Assembly: GCA_018370615.1 (NCBI GenBank)
Contig: JAGZAC010000031.1
Location: 1 to 11,395, forward strand
DNA length: 11,395 nt
Direction: 5' to 3'
From: Clostridiales bacterium
GTDB lineage: Bacteria; Bacillota; Clostridia; Oscillospirales; CAG-272
The notes beneath the pieces are model-generated. The model had not been told where the DNA came from. It did no database searches and was given only the letters and a program-made list of their open reading frames with translations. How positions within the stretch are numbered: position 1 is the stretch's first letter; each line of letters begins with the position of its first letter. Shown piece after piece: positions 5,642 to 11,395 of this stretch. The translations under genes were made by a program, and so were the position numbers.

Positions 5642-6472
5642 ATGAAACTTGGAATCATCAACGACTGGAGCGAGGACGGCTTCCGGTACGTAAAGGAAAA
5701 GGGCCTGGAGGCCATCGAGTTCTGCGTGAACTATTACAGCGACAGCAAAGCTTTTTTGGAGAAGGCGCCGCAGGTAGCCCAGCTTAGCAAAAAATACGGC
5801 ATTCCCGTCGGCTCTACAGGGCGCTGGGGCGCAACCCGTCTGGACGAGAAGGGAAATATCATTGAAAAGGCCCTGCAGGAGGACAAGGACATCATCGAGG
5901 CAGCCTCCATTATGGGCTGTCCCATCTTCAACACCGGCTGTAACTGGACGGAGGGGCTGTCCTATTACGAAAACTGCCAGCGGGCCATTGAGTATTTCGG
6001 AAAGCTTCTCGACTTTGCCAGACCGAAGGGCGTGAAAATCGCCGTATACAACTGCGGCTGGAATAACTTTGTATACGAGGATAAGGCGTGGGAAATTGTC
6101 TTGGGCTCCCTGCCGGAGCTGGGCATCAAATATGATGTGTCCCACTGCTTCGCCCACGGCGGCGACCAAAATTACCTGCGGGAGCTGCGGGACTGGGGCC
6201 ACAAGGTTGTCCATTTCCACATCAAGGGGTCCTTGTACATAGACGGCAAGCGGTATGACGATCCTCCGGCAGGACTGGATCAGACCAACTGGGGCGCCGT
6301 AATGGATATGCTGTATACTAAGGGGTATGACGGCATGCTGTCCATCGAGCCTCACTCGGAATATTGGAAGGATGCAAAGGGCGCCTGGGGCATAGACTTC
6401 ACCATCCAGTATATCCGTCCCTATGTGATGCCAGATGGGTATACGTCCAACGAAACTCCCTACTTCCCGTAA
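5642..6472 (+). CDS. Sugar phosphate isomerase/epimerase-like TIM-barrel protein
   Basis: The 276-residue protein fits the xylose isomerase-like TIM-barrel superfamily (AP endonuclease family 2 fold), which includes sugar epimerases, isomerases and inosose dehydratases. Candidate metal-binding or catalytic stretches at expected strand ends are VYNCGWNN (near 137-144), KYDVSHCFAHGGD (near 163-175), VVHFHIKG (near 189-196) and LSIEPHSEYW (near 233-242). The start is secure: AAAGGAGG lies just upstream of ATG 5642. There is no signal peptide, so it is cytoplasmic. It follows proA by 17 bp on the same strand and is probably cotranscribed with it. No other sugar gene is nearby, so its substrate cannot be inferred; a link with proline synthesis is not known to me. 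A terminator-like hairpin follows at 6542. The fold is confident, the reaction unknown. Confidence 0.85.
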   Translation: MKLGIINDWSEDGFRYVKEKGLEAIEFCVNYYSDSKAFLEKAPQVAQLSKKYGIPVGSTGRWGATRLDEKGNIIEKALQEDKDIIEAASIMGCPIFNTGCNWTEGLSYYENCQRAIEYFGKLLDFARPKGVKIAVYNCGWNNFVYEDKAWEIVLGSLPELGIKYDVSHCFAHGGDQNYLRELRDWGHKVVHFHIKGSLYIDGKRYDDPPAGLDQTNWGAVMDMLYTKGYDGMLSIEPHSEYWKDAKGAWGIDFTIQYIRPYVMPDGYTSNETPYFP

Positions 6473-6501
6473 TGGCGTGGGAAAAATTTTGACAGATGCT
6501 C

Positions 6502-6530
6502 TTGCAATAGAGACAAAAATGTGGTATCCT
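6502..6530 (+). promoter_or_regulatory. Candidate promoter upstream of the DUF1934 gene
   Basis: TTGCAA (6502-6507) and TATCCT (6525-6530) are 17 bp apart, with TG at 6522-6523 giving an extended -10. A consensus TTGACA at 6489-6494 lies upstream but is 30 bp from this -10, too far to pair with it. Transcription would start near 6537, so the hairpin at 6542-6569 would lie at the very 5' end of the RNA. Confidence 0.5.
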
Positions 6531-6541
6531 ATGAAAAATGG

Positions 6542-6577
6542 TGACAGCCGGAGACTTCTCCGGCTGTCATGGTTTTT
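6542..6577 (+). terminator. Terminator-like hairpin with short T run
   Basis: A perfect 12-13 bp stem (TGACAGCCGGAG paired with CTCCGGCTGTCA, tiny loop) spans 6542-6569. TGG and then five T residues (6573-6577) follow. It is well placed, about 70 bp after the isomerase stop codon, to end the pro transcript. The gap of three bases before the T run makes it less than ideal. Since a candidate promoter precedes it, it could also act as a 5'-end attenuator or RNA stabiliser for the next gene. Confidence 0.65.
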
Positions 6578-6590
6578 GAAACTTCCAAAA

Positions 6591-6600
6591 AGGGAGGGGA
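6591..6600 (+). promoter_or_regulatory. Ribosome binding site fixing the GTG start of the DUF1934 gene
   Basis: AGGGAGGGGA lies 4 nt before GTG 6605. The only upstream in-frame ATG (6569) sits at the base of the hairpin without a ribosome binding site, so GTG is preferred. Confidence 0.75.
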
Positions 6601-6604
6601 TTCT

Positions 6605-7198
6605 GTGCCAATCTATGAGTATGAGAACAAAGATACCCCTGGAGATTCTCAGGGGGAAAAGGTCATAATAGAAATCAACAGTATCCAGCGGGAATTGGAG
6701 GACACCAGCCTTTTTGCGCTGCCCATATTACCGGCCGAAATAGATGTAGTCGTCAGCGAAACTTCAGATGAAGAAATATGTTTGGAAGCCTCTCAGGACT
6801 CAGCAGAAACGATCGGCCAGTATGTGATCGTCAGCGAGGGAAGACTTTCTCGTGAGGACGGCATGCTGCAGCTCTCCTATCTGGAGCAGCTGGACGAGAA
6901 AGAAAACACACCGCCTGTTCAGGTGAGCCTTACCTTCCCGCCGGGGGAGAAGGGCCCTGTGGCTATCAGTCGGACCGGTGCCATACGTACAGCATTTACG
7001 ATAGAAGAAGGCGCCCGGCAGTACAGTGTCTATGATACTTCCTACGGCAAAATGGATATGTGTGTAATTGGGAGGAAAATTGAAAATAAAATCCATTCCG
7101 GCGGTGGCATATTACGGCTGGATTATCTGGTGGAGCTCCGGGGAATGATTGCCCAGCGCACGAAAATGACCATCCGTGTGCGTCCGGAGCATGCGTAA
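6605..7198 (+). CDS. DUF1934 (YwiB-like) beta-barrel protein
   Basis: The predicted 197-residue protein resembles the DUF1934 family, small calycin-like beta-barrel proteins such as Bacillus YwiB with no established function. Supporting features are the alternating hydrophobic start KVIIEINSIQ (19-28), SEGRLSREDGMLQLSYLEQL in the middle, and the C-terminal run YDTSYGKMDM, then a Gly-rich turn SGGGILRLDYLVEL and TKMTIRV. The last part corresponds to the usual Y-TPYG and GG-L-L-Y-L elements of the family. Residues about 30-65 form an acidic insertion (ELEDTS, SETSDEE, EASQDSAE) that makes it longer than the typical roughly 140-residue member. The GTG start is set by a strong ribosome binding site. 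It appears to be a single-gene unit between the hairpin at 6542 and repeat cluster C, though read-through into holA is possible. Family assignment is by pattern memory. Confidence 0.75.
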   Translation: MPIYEYENKDTPGDSQGEKVIIEINSIQRELEDTSLFALPILPAEIDVVVSETSDEEICLEASQDSAETIGQYVIVSEGRLSREDGMLQLSYLEQLDEKENTPPVQVSLTFPPGEKGPVAISRTGAIRTAFTIEEGARQYSVYDTSYGKMDMCVIGRKIENKIHSGGGILRLDYLVELRGMIAQRTKMTIRVRPEHA

Positions 7199-7221
7199 GG
7201 CTGGCTGAATTGCAGCTTTTT

Positions 7222-7251
7222 GGGAGGCGACAACGCTGACAGGAGGATTGT
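7222..7251 (+). repeat. Repeat fragment C0
   Basis: GGGAGG, CGCTGAC and GGAGGATTGT occur in the order and spacing of the 3' half of a class 1 element, with several differences. The first hairpin arm is not recognisable. Confidence 0.5.
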
Positions 7252-7260
7252 TTTATTTTG

Positions 7261-7315
7261 ACAATCCCTCCGACACGGCTTCGCCGTGCCACCTCCCTTT
7301 GCACAAGGGAGGCTT
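7261..7315 (-). repeat. Repeat copy C1 (intermediate class)
   Basis: On the minus strand hairpin 1 is CCTCCCTT-GTGCA-AAGGGAGG. Hairpin 2 is CACGGC-GAA-GCCGTG, and the tail is GGAGGGATTGT. It combines the outer CCTCC of class 1 with the AAGGGA arm and ATTGT end of class 2. Confidence 0.88.
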
Positions 7316-7336
7316 GCACTAAGAGCTTTAAAATAT

Positions 7337-7390
7337 AGCCTCCCCTGTGTAAGGGGAGGTGCCGCAACTGTGTTGCGGCGGAGGGGTTGT
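7337..7390 (+). repeat. Repeat copy C2 (class 1 variant)
   Basis: Hairpin 1 is the standard CCTCCCC-TGTGTAA-GGGGAGG. Hairpin 2 is CCGCAAC-TGT-GTTGCGG, longer than in most copies and fully paired. Confidence 0.9.
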
Positions 7391-7398
7391 AAAGAGGA

Positions 7399-7469
7399 AC
7401 AATCCCTCAGACTCCGCTTACGCGGAGCCATGCCCCCGGAGATGCTGCGCATCTCCCCACAAGGGAGCC
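7399..7469 (-). repeat. Repeat copy C3 (class 2 with extra hairpin)
   Basis: The ACAATCCCTCA end and CTCCGC/GCGGAG hairpin 2 are normal. The hairpin 1 region is replaced by an insert with a new hairpin (GGAGATGC-TGC-GCATCTCC, 7438-7456) before CACAAGGGAGCC. Bases 7447-7469 recur in inverted form in cluster A. Confidence 0.8.
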
Positions 7470-7480
7470 CGCACAAACCT

Positions 7481-7502
7481 AAGCCTCCCCACAAGGGAGC
7501 CT
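7481..7502. repeat. Repeat remnant C4, head-to-head hybrid
   Basis: AAGCCTCCCC, the start of a forward class 1 element, is joined directly to ACAAGGGAGCCT, the end of a reverse class 2 element. All sequence in between is lost, as expected from a deletion between neighbouring copies. Confidence 0.75.
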
Positions 7503-7513
7503 GCACCCAATCT

Positions 7514-7564
7514 AAGCCTCCCCTGTGTAAGGGGAGGTGTCAGCGAAGCTGACGGAGGGGTTGT
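7514..7564 (+). repeat. Repeat copy C5 (class 1, 51 bp)
   Basis: It is identical to B1 and B5. It ends 44 bp before the holA start codon. Confidence 0.92.
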
Positions 7565-7593
7565 CTTTCCTGAGCATATCATACTATACCAAA

Positions 7594-7600
7594 AAGGAGG
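7594..7600 (+). promoter_or_regulatory. Ribosome binding site fixing the holA start
   Basis: AAGGAGG lies 8 nt before ATG 7609. An in-frame ATG at 7537 falls inside repeat C5 and is therefore rejected as the start. Confidence 0.85.
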
Positions 7601-7608
7601 CGGAGAGC

Positions 7609-8664
7609 ATGACGGAAGCGGCATTTCGGCGGGAGATGAAAACCGGACTGGCCGGCGCATATCTTCTGTATGGCGAGGAAGATTACCTAAAACAGTTTTA
7701 CGTGGGCCGTGTCCAGACCCAGGTCTTGTCCGGAGATGAGACGCTGGCCGCCTTCAACAGCTATACTATGGGCGCAGACGCCCCCGATTTGGACGTTTTG
7801 GAGGAAGCTGTTCTCGCCCTTCCTGTAATGGGCGGCAGGGTGTTTATCCGATATATGGCCAATCTCAGTGCTCTGGGAGCTGCCGAACAAAAACGACTGA
7901 TAGAAATATTGGGAAGGGTGGATCCGGAAAGTACCGTATGCCTGGTAGTACCTCCCGCCGGGGGCTTTGATCCGGGCAAGCCCGGTCGGGGAAAGCCTTC
8001 ACCTCTTTATAAAAAGCTGGAGACGGTCTGTACCATGGTGGACCTGGCGCCCTATGGGCCGGCAGAGATGAAAAAATGGATGGATCGCCGGCTGGGCCGC
8101 TCCGGCGTCACTCTGGGAGAGGGAGCGGGGGACGCCATCCTCCAGCGGTGTGGAAAAAACATGTACGTGTTGTCCGGCGAGCTGGACAAGCTGGCGGCCT
8201 ATGCCCTGGCAAACGGGCTGTCGGAAATCGGGACAGAACAGGTAAATTCTGTGACTGCCGCTGCCGGGGAGGAGGACGCCTTTGCGCTGGCAAATGCTGT
8301 GCTGGCCGGGGACAGGGGTCGGGCCCTTTCCGTGCTCTCCTATTATAAAAAGAATCAAATCAGCGCTGTGGCGGCACTGGCGTCTGTATCCAGAGCTATC
8401 TGCGATATGCTGACAGTCAGCCGCCTGGCCGCTGCAGGCTACGATCAGGCCGGCGTTGCGTCCGCATTGAAGATGCATACCTACCGAGCGGGACTGTATT
8501 TGTCCGCTGTGCGGGGGATGGAGCCTGCCCGTCTTGCCGCCGCTGCAGTGCGGTGCCGGCAGGCGGACGTACTGCTGAAAAGCACAAGGCTGGATTATAT
8601 CGCCCTGGAGCGGGTCATCTGCACAATTCCCACAAAAAAAGCGGGAGGGATACACCGTGGATAA
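7609..8664 (+). CDS. holA: DNA polymerase III subunit delta
   Basis: The delta subunit is part of the clamp loader that opens the beta sliding clamp and places it on primed DNA. The 351-residue length is normal. The N-terminus GAYLLYGEEDYLKQFYV (residues 14-30) is the typical delta opening. The family keeps an AAA+ fold without a working ATP site, and no Walker A is seen here. The middle has VDLAPYGPAEMKKWMDRRL and a GKNMYVLSGELDKLAAY stretch matching the domain II region. The C-terminal collar domain includes ALSVLSYYKKNQ and ends with LDYIALERVI, as in other delta proteins. The gene overlaps the next one by 8 bp, so the two are translationally linked. It heads the group holA, RNase M5-like, gtrA-like, ygiQ-like. 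I see no clear promoter in the 44 bp after the repeat; transcription may come from within or before cluster C. Confidence 0.93.
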   Translation: MTEAAFRREMKTGLAGAYLLYGEEDYLKQFYVGRVQTQVLSGDETLAAFNSYTMGADAPDLDVLEEAVLALPVMGGRVFIRYMANLSALGAAEQKRLIEILGRVDPESTVCLVVPPAGGFDPGKPGRGKPSPLYKKLETVCTMVDLAPYGPAEMKKWMDRRLGRSGVTLGEGAGDAILQRCGKNMYVLSGELDKLAAYALANGLSEIGTEQVNSVTAAAGEEDAFALANAVLAGDRGRALSVLSYYKKNQISAVAALASVSRAICDMLTVSRLAAAGYDQAGVASALKMHTYRAGLYLSAVRGMEPARLAAAAVRCRQADVLLKSTRLDYIALERVICTIPTKKAGGIHRG

Positions 8665-9277
8665 AATTCCCATTTCCCTGCCTGTGGTGGTAGAAGGAAA
8701 ATACGACCAAATCAAGCTGGCTTCCATCATTGATGCTACGATTCTTACAACGGAAGGCTTCGGCATATTCAATAACAAGGAAAAGCGCGCCCTCCTGCGG
8801 GCGCTGTCGAAAAATGGAATCATTCTTTTGACGGACAGCGACGGAGCGGGTGGGATGATTCGCTCCCACCTGCAGTCTTTCCTTCCGCCGGACAAGATCT
8901 ATCATTTGTACATTCCGCAAATTACCGGAAAGGAAAAACGAAAAAAATCCCCTTCCAAAGCGGGGACGCTGGGGGTAGAGGGGATGGACGCAGCGCTGCT
9001 GCGAGAGATGTTTCAAAAATTTGCGGACCGAGGGGAGGCCCGGCAGGAACGGCGCGGTACCATTACAAAGGCGGACTTTTTCGCCGACGGGCTCACCGGA
9101 AGACAGGGTAGCGCCGACAAGAGAAACGCGCTGTGCGCCCGCCTGTCTCTTCCCCGGGATATGACACCTACCGCTCTGCTGGCGGCGGTAAATCTGCTGC
9201 TGGACCGAGAGGAATACCGGGCAGCGGTGGAGAGCCTTTCGGGGGATAAAGCAGGAGGCACGGTACAAAATAATTAG
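8657..9277 (+). CDS. Toprim-domain RNase M5-like protein
   Basis: RNase M5 trims the 5S rRNA precursor in Bacillus. This 206-residue protein has the same plan: an N-terminal Toprim domain and a C-terminal region of the DUF4093 type. The catalytic Toprim positions are present, with Glu13 in VVVEGKYD and the Asp pair D60 and D62 in LLTDSDGAGG. The motif GVEGMD near 111-116 corresponds to the GVEHA segment of B. subtilis RnmV. Compared with that enzyme as I recall it, EGRDD is EGKYD and TDPDFPGE is TDSDGAGG, so it may be the divergent clostridial branch. The GTG start at 8657 is supported by GGGAGGG eight nt upstream and overlaps the holA stop. A 5S maturation role is inferred. Related Toprim proteins with other RNA or DNA substrates are not excluded. 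Confidence 0.8.
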   Translation: MDKIPISLPVVVEGKYDQIKLASIIDATILTTEGFGIFNNKEKRALLRALSKNGIILLTDSDGAGGMIRSHLQSFLPPDKIYHLYIPQITGKEKRKKSPSKAGTLGVEGMDAALLREMFQKFADRGEARQERRGTITKADFFADGLTGRQGSADKRNALCARLSLPRDMTPTALLAAVNLLLDREEYRAAVESLSGDKAGGTVQNN

Positions 9278-9323
9278 AGAAACCACTGTATAAAAATTGC
9301 AGGGAAAGGAGCGAGGACTGCCC

Positions 9324-9758
9324 ATGATACGACGACTGCTTTCGAAATATCGGCATTTTCTGCTGTACGCTATTTTCGGGGGTCTGACTACGGTTGTGGA
9401 CCTTGCGGTATATTATATTCTGTACAATTTGTTTTCCGTTCACTATTTGATTGCGCAGACCATCAGCTGGATGGCGGCCGTTTTGTTTGCCTATTTCACC
9501 AATAAGCGGTACGTATTTGTCAGCCGGGCACGGGGGAAGGAGATGTTTTCAGAGCTTTTGAAATTTGTTTCCGGCCGGCTTTTTTCTCTTGGAGTGCAGA
9601 CCGTGTGCCTGGCCGCCCTTGTAGAGCTTGCCCACTGGGATGAAAACATTGTCCGCCTGCCGGTGCTGGTCATTGTCACTATTTTGAATTATATTGTCAG
9701 TCGGGTATTTGTCTTTACGAAAAAGAAGGATGCTGAGACGAAGACATCTGGAACATAA
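9324..9758 (+). CDS. GtrA family membrane protein
   Basis: GtrA-like proteins are small four-helix membrane proteins. Many are thought to move or present lipid-linked sugars for cell-surface polysaccharide or teichoic acid glycosylation. This 144-residue protein shows four hydrophobic segments at about 12-34, 39-58, 80-103 and 109-131. Family features are FLLYAIFGGLTTVVDLAVY in the first helix, YFTNKRYVF after the second, KFVSGRLFSLGVQ opening the third, and NYIVSRVFVF in the last. ATG 9324 is chosen because a GAGG lies just upstream; the in-frame TTG at 9297 has none. It lies 46 bp after the RNase M5-like gene and 14 bp before the ygiQ-like gene, so it is probably cotranscribed, with no glycosyltransferase nearby to indicate its substrate. 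Confidence 0.9.
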   Translation: MIRRLLSKYRHFLLYAIFGGLTTVVDLAVYYILYNLFSVHYLIAQTISWMAAVLFAYFTNKRYVFVSRARGKEMFSELLKFVSGRLFSLGVQTVCLAALVELAHWDENIVRLPVLVIVTILNYIVSRVFVFTKKKDAETKTSGT

Positions 9759-9772
9759 GGAATAAAACTAAA

Positions 9773-11395
9773 ATGAAAATGAATTTTCTGCCGGTCACTC
9801 CCGAAGAGGTACACGCAGCCGGGCGGGACGTGCCGGATTTTGTATATGTATGCGGGGACGCATATGTGGACCACCCGTCTTTTGGCGCCGCCATCATCAG
9901 CCGCGTATTGGAGGACGCCGGCTTTGTTGTGGCAATGCTGCCCCAGCCGGATTATAAAAGCTGCCAGGCGATGCAGACCTTTGGCCGCCCCCGGTTGGGG
10001 TTTTTGGTTTCCAGCGGGAACATCGATTCCATGGTGTGCCATTACACAGCCGCAAAAAAGAAGCGCACCTCGGATTACTATTCCCCGGGGGGAAAGGCCG
10101 GCCTGCGTCCGGACCGGGCGGTAATCGTATACTGCAACCGAATCCGGGAGGCGTACGGGGATGTTCCCATTATTATCGGCGGGCTGGAGGCGTCTCTGCG
10201 CCGATTTGCCCATTACGACTACTGGAGCGATCGTGTGCGTCGCAGCATTTTGGTGGACAGCCGGGCGGATATTCTCTCCTACGGAATGGGAGAAAAATCG
10301 ATTCTGCGCATCGCCCGGCTGTTGGACAAAGGGGTTCCCGTAAAGAAGATTCGGGATGTGCGGGGTACGGCGTATCTTTGCAAAAGCGGGGAGGAAATTC
10401 ACTATCCGAAAGTGGAGGAGACCTACGATTACGATCAGCTGAAGGCGGACAAGGCGGCCTATGCCCGGGCCTTTGCCATTCAGTATAAGAATAATGACGC
10501 CATCAGCGGCCGGGCCATCACAGAATATTACGGGGACCGGATGCTGGTGCAGAATCCTCCTATGCCGCCCCTGGAACGGGAGGAATTGGACAGGGTGTAT
10601 GCCCTGCCCTATATGCGGGCAGCCCACCCCATGTACGACAAGGACGGCGGCGTTCCCGCTATATCCGAAGTGCGGTTTTCTATCACCCACAACCGGGGCT
10701 GCTTCGGCGGGTGCAATTTCTGCGCCCTGGCCTTCCATCAAGGGCGAAGCGTGCGCAGCAGAAGCATCGAAAGCGTTGTCCGGGAGGCAGAAATCATTGC
10801 GGCCATGCCAGACTTCAAGGGATATATCCACGATGTAGGGGGTCCTACGGCGAATTTTCGCCATCCGTCCTGCCGACAGCAGCTGGAACGGGGCGTATGC
10901 CAGGGAAAGCGGTGCTTAGTGCCTACGCCGTGTAAGCATTTGGACGCAGACCACAGCGAATACATAAAGCTGCTCCAGGCGGTGGAGGCGGTGCCCGGCG
11001 TGAAAAAGGTGTTTATCCGCAGCGGGATTCGGTATGATTATATGCTCCAGGATAAAAGCGACGCCTTTTTTGAGAAGCTGGTGCGGGACCACGTCAGCGG
11101 TCAGCTGAAGGTGGCGCCGGAGCACTGTTCCCCTCATGTGCTAAGTTGCATGGGAAAACCGGATATTGCGGTTTATGACAAATTCAGACGAAAATTTTTC
11201 CGTCTTACGGAGAGGGCAGGGAAGGAGCAGTATCTGGTGCCCTACCTTATGTCCAGCCACCCGGGCAGCCGGTTGTCAGATGCAGTGGAGCTTGCACTGT
11301 ATATGAAACATATCGGACTGTCTCCCGAGCAGGTGCAGGATTTTTATCCAACGCCGGGAACAGCTTCTACCGTGATGTATTATACGGGAATTGAT
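9773..11395 (+). CDS. YgiQ family radical SAM protein, 3' end missing at window edge
   Basis: The 541 codons present encode the N-terminal YgiQ domain and most of the radical SAM core. The reaction and substrate of the family are not known to me. The opening NFLPVTPEEVHAAGRDVPDF and then YVDHPSFGAAIISRVLEDAG, IIIGGLEASLRRFAHYDYWS and DILSYGMGEK are characteristic. The radical SAM cluster motif C-x3-C-x2-C is at Cys310, Cys314 and Cys317 (NRGCFGGCNFCAL) and would bind a 4Fe-4S cluster that cleaves S-adenosylmethionine. A second cysteine group follows (CRQQLERGVCQGKRC and PTPCKHL), also usual in YgiQ. E. coli YgiQ is about 740 residues, so perhaps a quarter is missing, but no stop codon interrupts the frame. 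ATG 9773 is preferred over ATG 9779 because AAGGAA, overlapping the gtrA stop codon, then has a 10-nt spacing. Confidence 0.93.
   Translation, partial: MKMNFLPVTPEEVHAAGRDVPDFVYVCGDAYVDHPSFGAAIISRVLEDAGFVVAMLPQPDYKSCQAMQTFGRPRLGFLVSSGNIDSMVCHYTAAKKKRTSDYYSPGGKAGLRPDRAVIVYCNRIREAYGDVPIIIGGLEASLRRFAHYDYWSDRVRRSILVDSRADILSYGMGEKSILRIARLLDKGVPVKKIRDVRGTAYLCKSGEEIHYPKVEETYDYDQLKADKAAYARAFAIQYKNNDAISGRAITEYYGDRMLVQNPPMPPLEREELDRVYALPYMRAAHPMYDKDGGVPAISEVRFSITHNRGCFGGCNFCALAFHQGRSVRSRSIESVVREAEIIAAMPDFKGYIHDVGGPTANFRHPSCRQQLERGVCQGKRCLVPTPCKHLDADHSEYIKLLQAVEAVPGVKKVFIRSGIRYDYMLQDKSDAFFEKLVRDHVSGQLKVAPEHCSPHVLSCMGKPDIAVYDKFRRKFFRLTERAGKEQYLVPYLMSSHPGSRLSDAVELALYMKHIGLSPEQVQDFYPTPGTASTVMYYTGID

Larger units (their letters stand above)
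7222..7564. repeat. Repeat cluster C, between the DUF1934 gene and holA
   Basis: This fills most of the 410-bp gap between the DUF1934 stop and the holA start. In order it holds a degenerate 3' half (7222-7251, forward), a reverse copy (7261-7315), a forward copy (7337-7390), a long reverse copy with an extra hairpin (7399-7469), a 22-bp hybrid remnant (7481-7502) and an intact forward copy (7514-7564). The first fragment and the reverse copy beside it form an inverted repeat (GGAGGATTGT / ACAATCCCTCC, 7242-7271). Bases 7199-7221 hold only a weak GCTG/CAGC hairpin before TTTTT. Bases 7565-7608 hold the holA ribosome binding site. Confidence 0.88.

Noticed and set aside
7201..7221. Intrinsic terminator after the DUF1934 gene (GCTG-AATTG-CAGC then TTTTT)
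   Set aside because: The stem is only 4 bp, too weak to call. Any termination here might come from the repeat hairpins instead.
7537..7608. N-terminal extension of holA from ATG 7537
   Set aside because: The 24 extra codons lie largely in repeat C5 and lack a ribosome binding site, while ATG 7609 has a very good one and gives the expected N-terminus.
9689..10864. Minus-strand open frame of 391 codons opposite the ygiQ-like gene
   Set aside because: The plus-strand frame carries the unmistakable YgiQ and radical SAM motifs; the antisense frame has no recognisable domain and is a by-product of GC-rich codon use.

Overview
The window is a compact stretch of chromosomal housekeeping genes from a Gram-positive anaerobe of the class Clostridia, most likely an Oscillospiraceae-like gut bacterium. 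This rests on strong GGAGG ribosome binding sites, mid-to-high GC coding sequence, a clostridial-type ZapA, a YncF-like dUTPase, a PUA-less ProB, an RNase M5-like Toprim protein, a DUF1934 protein, and clusters of short C/G-rich palindromic repeats of a kind common in gut Firmicutes. The genus is inference. No phage, transposase, CRISPR array, tRNA or rRNA is visible.

Layout. Positions 1-2979 carry a minus-strand group: zapA (cell division), a U32/RlhA-like RNA-modification protein directly abutting it, then, after repeat cluster A (265-481), the 5' part of a dUTPase gene cut by the window edge. The 208-bp gap 2980-3187 is a divergent promoter region. On the plus strand follow proB, repeat cluster B (3993-4340), proA, and a sugar phosphate isomerase/epimerase-like gene 17 bp after proA. 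A terminator-like hairpin, preceded by a candidate promoter, leads to a DUF1934 gene. Repeat cluster C (7222-7564) follows. The last group is holA (DNA polymerase III delta), an RNase M5-like gene overlapping holA by 8 bp, a GtrA-family membrane protein, and a YgiQ-family radical SAM gene cut by the right edge.

How the genes work together. ProB and ProA catalyse the first two committed steps of proline synthesis; proC is not in the window. The remaining genes serve nucleotide-pool cleaning, division, replication, rRNA maturation or modification and envelope functions, and share no single pathway.

The most unusual content is not a gene. Three intergenic clusters hold about 15 full, degenerate or truncated copies of a roughly 51-bp two-hairpin element. 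Copies differ in the second hairpin by paired changes that preserve base pairing. The purine arm of hairpin 1 is repeated after hairpin 2 as its mirror image, and this mirror relation is kept in three sequence variants. Units with their spacers are shared between clusters, in both orientations. One cluster separates proB from proA, genes that usually sit tightly together. These elements are the best candidate here for structure not yet described; a biological role is inference.
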